Of a stretch of DNA of 64,000 bases, positions 60,304 to 64,000 are shown piece by piece. The DNA is from Nitzschia sp. DOCU1 (Eukaryota > Bacillariophyta > Bacillariophyceae > Bacillariales > Bacillariaceae). The stretch is taken from positions 1,178,001-1,242,000 of the forward strand of contig OX595993.1 in NCBI GenBank assembly GCA_951394045.1, written 5' to 3'. The first letter of the stretch is position 1, and each line of letters opens with the position of its first letter. The position numbers were made by a program, and so were the translations under genes. The notes under the pieces were generated by a model. That model ran no database searches. It had not been told where the DNA came from and saw only the letters and a program-made list of their open reading frames with translations.

Positions 60304-62736
60304 CTAGGCTTCGAAGAGGGCAGTTGCTTGGTCCCTCTGCTCTTCAATCCGTTTTTTGGCGTCATACTCTACCTTGCGAGAACGAGCAAAGTGCTCAAGA
60401 AGATCCCGAGTCGGTTTGCGCCAGGCGTCGATTTGCGCAGCCGTATCCTCAGAAAACGAAGAAACGGAAGAATATCCATCTACCGCCTGAACCGTCTGAG
60501 GAATATCTCCCCGCTTTCGATCCGTCTTATATTCTTGTTCCCTCGCTTTTAGCTTTGCGTCCACAATTTGAGTGTCGATGTTGTGGTGTCGTCGGAAGAG
60601 CATAGATGCCATGATGGCATTGTTAGGAAGCCCGAAAGGTTTGGTAAACGAAGCCGACGATGTTGAGTGCCTTCCCAAAGACTCGTCGTCACCTGGTCGG
60701 TCTTCGACGTGGCAGCAGCGGGATTTTGGTAGGCCATGCGAACATAGAGCCCTATCCTGGTATGATCGACTTTGAGATCCTTGAGAATTTTGGTCGCCAG
60801 AGTATCCATATCGAAATTTGAATCGATTGTCCATGCTTTCAGCTTGATCAGAGCGGCCAAGGGAGCTATCATGAGATCGGCTATGGGCACTATTAGATCT
60901 CCGGTTGGAGCCCGAGTTATGCGACGATGAAGAGCTGTAGCTTCTTGAAAGATTCTGGTTGGAGAAACTTTGAATCCCCACGGGCTTCCCTGCAGAGACC
61001 TGCCTCTTTGTGAAGCCATATTCATACTCTGGGTCGAAGTCATCAATGTCGTCGTCTTCATCCTCACCCTCGATAGGCTTATTACCTTCATGGATCACTC
61101 GCATGCCCCACATGTCTGGGATTTGAGAATGTTTTGTTCCAGCCTTCGCCGAGGCTAGACCTGTACTGATTGAGGGCTCCTCATCGGAGCGAACAAAGGG
61201 GTCGAAGATCGGTTGATTGACTGTGTTTTCTTTTGACATGGTCCCTTGAGCATCGGTAACGAAATCGCGCCTTCTATTTACTACCGTAGAATTGATGGAG
61301 TTTACGAAGGCTTGACTTTCAACAGCACGCTCCTTTCCAGGACTTGTCCAAAGGTTGTCCTGTTCTTCATTATGTTTCGACAAGGAAAAGTCGATGCCCT
61401 TAGGGTCGGGCTTCCTCTCGAACACGTTCGGAAACGAAGACCATGCCGCATCTGGATCAGGTTTGGATTGAGTGAAATCAAATCCGGTTCTTAAAGACGA
61501 TTCTGCTTTCGACGAGTTGAAAGTACTGCGGACTATGAGTGGACTCAATGGAGTCCGCATTGATCTTATATCTTGGGCGACTTTGCCGAATCTTCCAACA
61601 TCGATCGTACCCTCGGGTGTATTTTCAAAACCAGCTCGTTCACTGGTCTCTTCGCAGGAACTTTCGCTGTAAGCGAGTGAATGGGTACTCTGGAATTGTT
61701 GTGAAGGATCTCGTTTCTTGTTCAAGACGTTTCTGGTTTGCGGGCTTGCCGGCTCTTGGTCGGACGGAAAGGCGCCGAAGAAAGGGTCTGCCTTTGCTGT
61801 GTCGTCAAACTCAGGAAAGAAAGCAGCCCTTTCGAAGCGATCATTTCTTGCAGATTTTGAGAGAGATTCGTGCACTTCTTTCTTTTGTTCTGTTGTCATT
61901 TTCTTTGCAAATGCTCGCTGCTGACCAAGCCTCGGCTTTTGAATTTTGGTTCCTTTGCTCGTATAGCCACTGCTGTATAGGCTGTCTTCTTCGAGCAGTT
62001 CTTCGTCATCAGAATCGATCACTGAGGTATCTCCAGGATGTCCAACGGGTAGAATTACTGTGGACTCCTTGTCTTCCTCGATGGTAAACTGGTGGAACTT
62101 GCTTCGCGGGTTGACATTCTCAATGCCATCCCCTCTCTCCATGGATGCCATCATTTCCAAATTTCCCTTTGTAAGCTTTGCAGGCTGTTTGGAAAAGAAG
62201 TCAGAAGGGTCACTGTGTACGGTATGGAATGCCGTATTTGTGGTCGACGCAGTGTGTCTGGTGCAAGACGTATGCCGTGACAAACTTTCATCGACAGACT
62301 CGTCACCGAGCATTGCTTGATTTGAGCTTTCATGAAAATTTGTACCAAACGGATCAATAAAAGAATTCAGATGATCTTTTCTAACCTTCTTGATCCTTGT
62401 TGCGTTTGTGCGTGCAGAACCTCTGTCACGGGCCGAGGGCTTGATGGTAATGCTGCTTAAGTCACGCTTCTTGCTGCGAGATTGCTCAAATACTGCCTTC
62501 TTTTTCTCAAGAAGAATTTCACGTTTATAGTCGTGGGTCTCGCTCTCAATAGAAAAGGCCCGGTTGATGGCATTGTTGATATCGCTTCCTTCATCGTCAC
62601 CATCGAGCCTTTCGAACTGGGTATTCCTGGGGCGCCATTTTGCATCCTGACTTCGGTCTTTGTTCGAGGCAAAGATCGACCCGGCAAGTTGCCGAACGAT
62701 ACCTTTTTTCTCGTAGGTTGTCTTCTTTCGTGCCAT
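60304..62736 (-). CDS. Large low-complexity hypothetical protein
   Basis: Single-exon protein of 810 residues from the ATG at 62736; the frame extends 249 bases further without a convincing start. The sequence is Ser/Asp/Lys-rich and probably largely disordered. Points visible are: a basic N terminus (ARKKTTYEKKGIVRQLAGS), DDEELLEEDSLYSSGYTSKG, a short basic-polar helix LGQQRAFAKKMTTEQKKEV, and a C-terminal helix-rich segment (IVDAKLKAREQEYKTDRKRG; AQIDAWRKPTRDLLEHFA). A CSHGLPKSRCCHVEDR segment with Cys/His could bind metal but is not a known motif. No family recognised. Confidence 0.65.
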   Translation of the reverse strand: MARKKTTYEKKGIVRQLAGSIFASNKDRSQDAKWRPRNTQFERLDGDDEGSDINNAINRAFSIESETHDYKREILLEKKKAVFEQSRSKKRDLSSITIKPSARDRGSARTNATRIKKVRKDHLNSFIDPFGTNFHESSNQAMLGDESVDESLSRHTSCTRHTASTTNTAFHTVHSDPSDFFSKQPAKLTKGNLEMMASMERGDGIENVNPRSKFHQFTIEEDKESTVILPVGHPGDTSVIDSDDEELLEEDSLYSSGYTSKGTKIQKPRLGQQRAFAKKMTTEQKKEVHESLSKSARNDRFERAAFFPEFDDTAKADPFFGAFPSDQEPASPQTRNVLNKKRDPSQQFQSTHSLAYSESSCEETSERAGFENTPEGTIDVGRFGKVAQDIRSMRTPLSPLIVRSTFNSSKAESSLRTGFDFTQSKPDPDAAWSSFPNVFERKPDPKGIDFSLSKHNEEQDNLWTSPGKERAVESQAFVNSINSTVVNRRRDFVTDAQGTMSKENTVNQPIFDPFVRSDEEPSISTGLASAKAGTKHSQIPDMWGMRVIHEGNKPIEGEDEDDDIDDFDPEYEYGFTKRQVSAGKPVGIQSFSNQNLSRSYSSSSSHNSGSNRRSNSAHSRSHDSSLGRSDQAESMDNRFKFRYGYSGDQNSQGSQSRSYQDRALCSHGLPKSRCCHVEDRPGDDESLGRHSTSSASFTKPFGLPNNAIMASMLFRRHHNIDTQIVDAKLKAREQEYKTDRKRGDIPQTVQAVDGYSSVSSFSEDTAAQIDAWRKPTRDLLEHFARSRKVEYDAKKRIEEQRDQATALFEA

Positions 62737-63279
62737 TGTTTCTGGTTGTTGGGGAACAAACAAGTTATAACTGGATGGGTTGTGGATGGGTTGTTGAAAA
62801 ATGTGACTTCTTCGCAGAAATTGTGAGCGATGGTGGCTCCCCGCGATACACATGGAAACGGTATCCAGTCGGACTGCCTCTTCGAGCATGCGGGCACGGT
62901 ACTTAACAAATAACACATGTTCGTCACGCGCCCGCATAGTTCGAACTTGGTTAATTATGGATGGCTGATTTTCTTCCTTCCCCACTTGAGCGTGTGCTCA
63001 GTCGGGGGAGTCAGTCGTATTGCGCGAATTCTTCTCCCACCGGTAGTAGCGCAGCCATCCATCCATACCTGGTATAGCACAACAACATCCTGTCTGCCTA
63101 AGCACTACCAAGCAAAGTGGTGCTTTATCAAAATCAAAATTGTGCTTTATCTTTAAAAAATTGGACCTTATACTTTCTCCTGGAGCTTGATCTTAAAAAT
63201 GATGGTGTTGTGAGACGAGTTTAGCCTCGTAGTTTTTGGTGGTGCTGGGGGTCATCATCGCTCATTCTTCGAAGGTCGC
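62737..63279. other. Intergenic region between two leftward genes
   Basis: About 540 bp. It holds the upstream region of the large protein gene and the 3' flank of the next. No element recognised. Confidence 0.5.
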
Positions 63280-63945
63280 TCAAGCGGCCGCAGCTGAATG
63301 CGAGTGCTTAAAGGCGATGTGAACAACATTGGCAAAGAATCCTTCAAATGTTGAACTTGACTCAGAATCTTCAGTGTCGACTTCTAGAACTGCACCCCAA
63401 AGTAGGCCGCAAATGCGTTCCGCCTCCTCCATGTTGTGTAGCTTGGCATGAACGTGCACAAGGTTGTTAAGTGTTGCCAATGCAAGGAAATGGTCGCCAT
63501 CTAACGCTTGAATAGCAAGACGGTATGAGTGTTCATATAATTGAGCAACCGCGGCGAAAGCTGCTTGTGATGGGCTTGAGATGGCTTTCATGTGGTGCGT
63601 CAGTGCCAGGTTGAAAAGAACTGATGCTGAAATGCGGTTCAATGACGGCCCCTTGTTGTCTTGAATTGAGACGTCGATTCGCTCTGCTTGAATGTAAACG
63701 AGGAAGCTGCTTCCTTCGACCGATGTAATATCGGAATACCACATATTTGGCGAAATGCGTCTCCTCATATCTTTGGCAAAGTTCGTGCTCCCCGGGGCCT
63801 CTTCTGCTGGTGCTGGAGGATCGACTTTGAGAAGTTCTCGAGTCGCCTTGAGAGTCTCCTTGAAGGTGGCAGCGGCATCTCCCAGTCTGCCACTGTCCAA
63901 TAGATCAGCGCCGTAGTTGTTCAATGCAACTAGATTCGTTGTCAT
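63280..63945 (-). CDS. Hypothetical helical protein with TPR-like repeats
   Basis: Single-exon protein of 221 residues from the ATG at 63945. The first 40 residues form a helix pair like a tetratricopeptide unit (ALNNYGADLLDSGRLGDAAATFKETL). A second helical unit appears at residues about 105-190 (ASVLFNLALTHHMKA; LATLNNLVHVHAKL). A short hinge with a Trp/Tyr-rich segment (ISPNMWYSDITSVEGSSF) lies between. Similar proteins are common in diatoms with no known function. It ends in a small Ala run. Confidence 0.72.
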   Translation of the reverse strand: MTTNLVALNNYGADLLDSGRLGDAAATFKETLKATRELLKVDPPAPAEEAPGSTNFAKDMRRRISPNMWYSDITSVEGSSFLVYIQAERIDVSIQDNKGPSLNRISASVLFNLALTHHMKAISSPSQAAFAAVAQLYEHSYRLAIQALDGDHFLALATLNNLVHVHAKLHNMEEAERICGLLWGAVLEVDTEDSESSSTFEGFFANVVHIAFKHSHSAAAA

Positions 63946-64000
63946 TATGGCAGAGTGTTGTTTTATGATTGTCTTTTTCTTGTTCCTTTTTAACTTTGGC

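Noticed and set aside
1..64000. CRISPR arrays, insertion sequences, retroelements, viral genes and tRNA or rRNA genes
   Set aside because: I looked for repeats with spacers, transposase or reverse transcriptase motifs and tRNA-like cloverleaf sequences and found none that hold up. A covariance-model search would be needed to exclude small RNAs.

Overview
The window reads as nuclear DNA of a pennate diatom, most likely Phaeodactylum tricornutum or a close relative. This is an inference from content; no database was searched. The evidence is: compact genes with few, short (about 65-157 bp) GT-AG introns; a fused isopentenyl-diphosphate isomerase/squalene synthase gene, which is known from diatoms; N-terminal signal peptides ending in an AFAP-like motif, typical of plastids bounded by four membranes; a DUF6824 protein and a heat-shock factor, both families expanded in diatoms; and CTATTG-type microsatellites. 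Genes lie on both strands with no operons. Several pairs are divergent and share short upstream regions.

Layout, left to right. 0-10 kb: 5' part of an ammonium transporter cut by the window edge (-), five-RRM Mrd1/RBM19-type ribosome-biogenesis protein (+), secretory histidine phosphatase (+), Nse4 kleisin of SMC5/6 (-), membrane cupin-like protein (+). 10-23 kb: Cys-rich surface protein (-), small acidic protein (-), mitochondrial PDK-type kinase (-), coiled-coil protein (+), IDI-squalene synthase fusion (-), plastid LON-N-domain protein (-). 23-30 kb: secreted TIM-barrel-like protein (+), plastid RluA pseudouridine synthase (+), a gene-poor stretch with a hexanucleotide repeat, a heat-shock factor (-) and a small membrane protein (+). 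30-40.3 kb: a sodium:solute symporter cluster, made of one decayed inverted copy (-) and two nearly identical intact tandem copies (+). 40-54 kb: CS-domain protein with a CDC37-like N terminus (-), DUF6824 protein (+), clostripain-type peptidase (-), YqgF-like protein (+), Ash2/Bre2 SPRY subunit of COMPASS (+), GCNA/SprT metalloprotease (-), ADP/ATP-carrier-like SLC25 protein (+), 7TM receptor (-). 54-64 kb: cyclase-associated protein CAP (+), an ING-plus-SGF29-Tudor chimera (-), class 3 lipase (+), a large low-complexity protein (-) and a helical/TPR-like protein (-).

The most notable items are the ING-SGF29 domain chimera (an ING N-terminal module joined to a Tudor reader in the place normally held by a PHD finger), the symporter duplication and decay cluster, the GCNA-type protease with a SUMO-interaction-like motif, and the carrier with altered family signatures. 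Exon coordinates were worked out by hand from reading-frame continuity and GT-AG junctions, so they are predictions.
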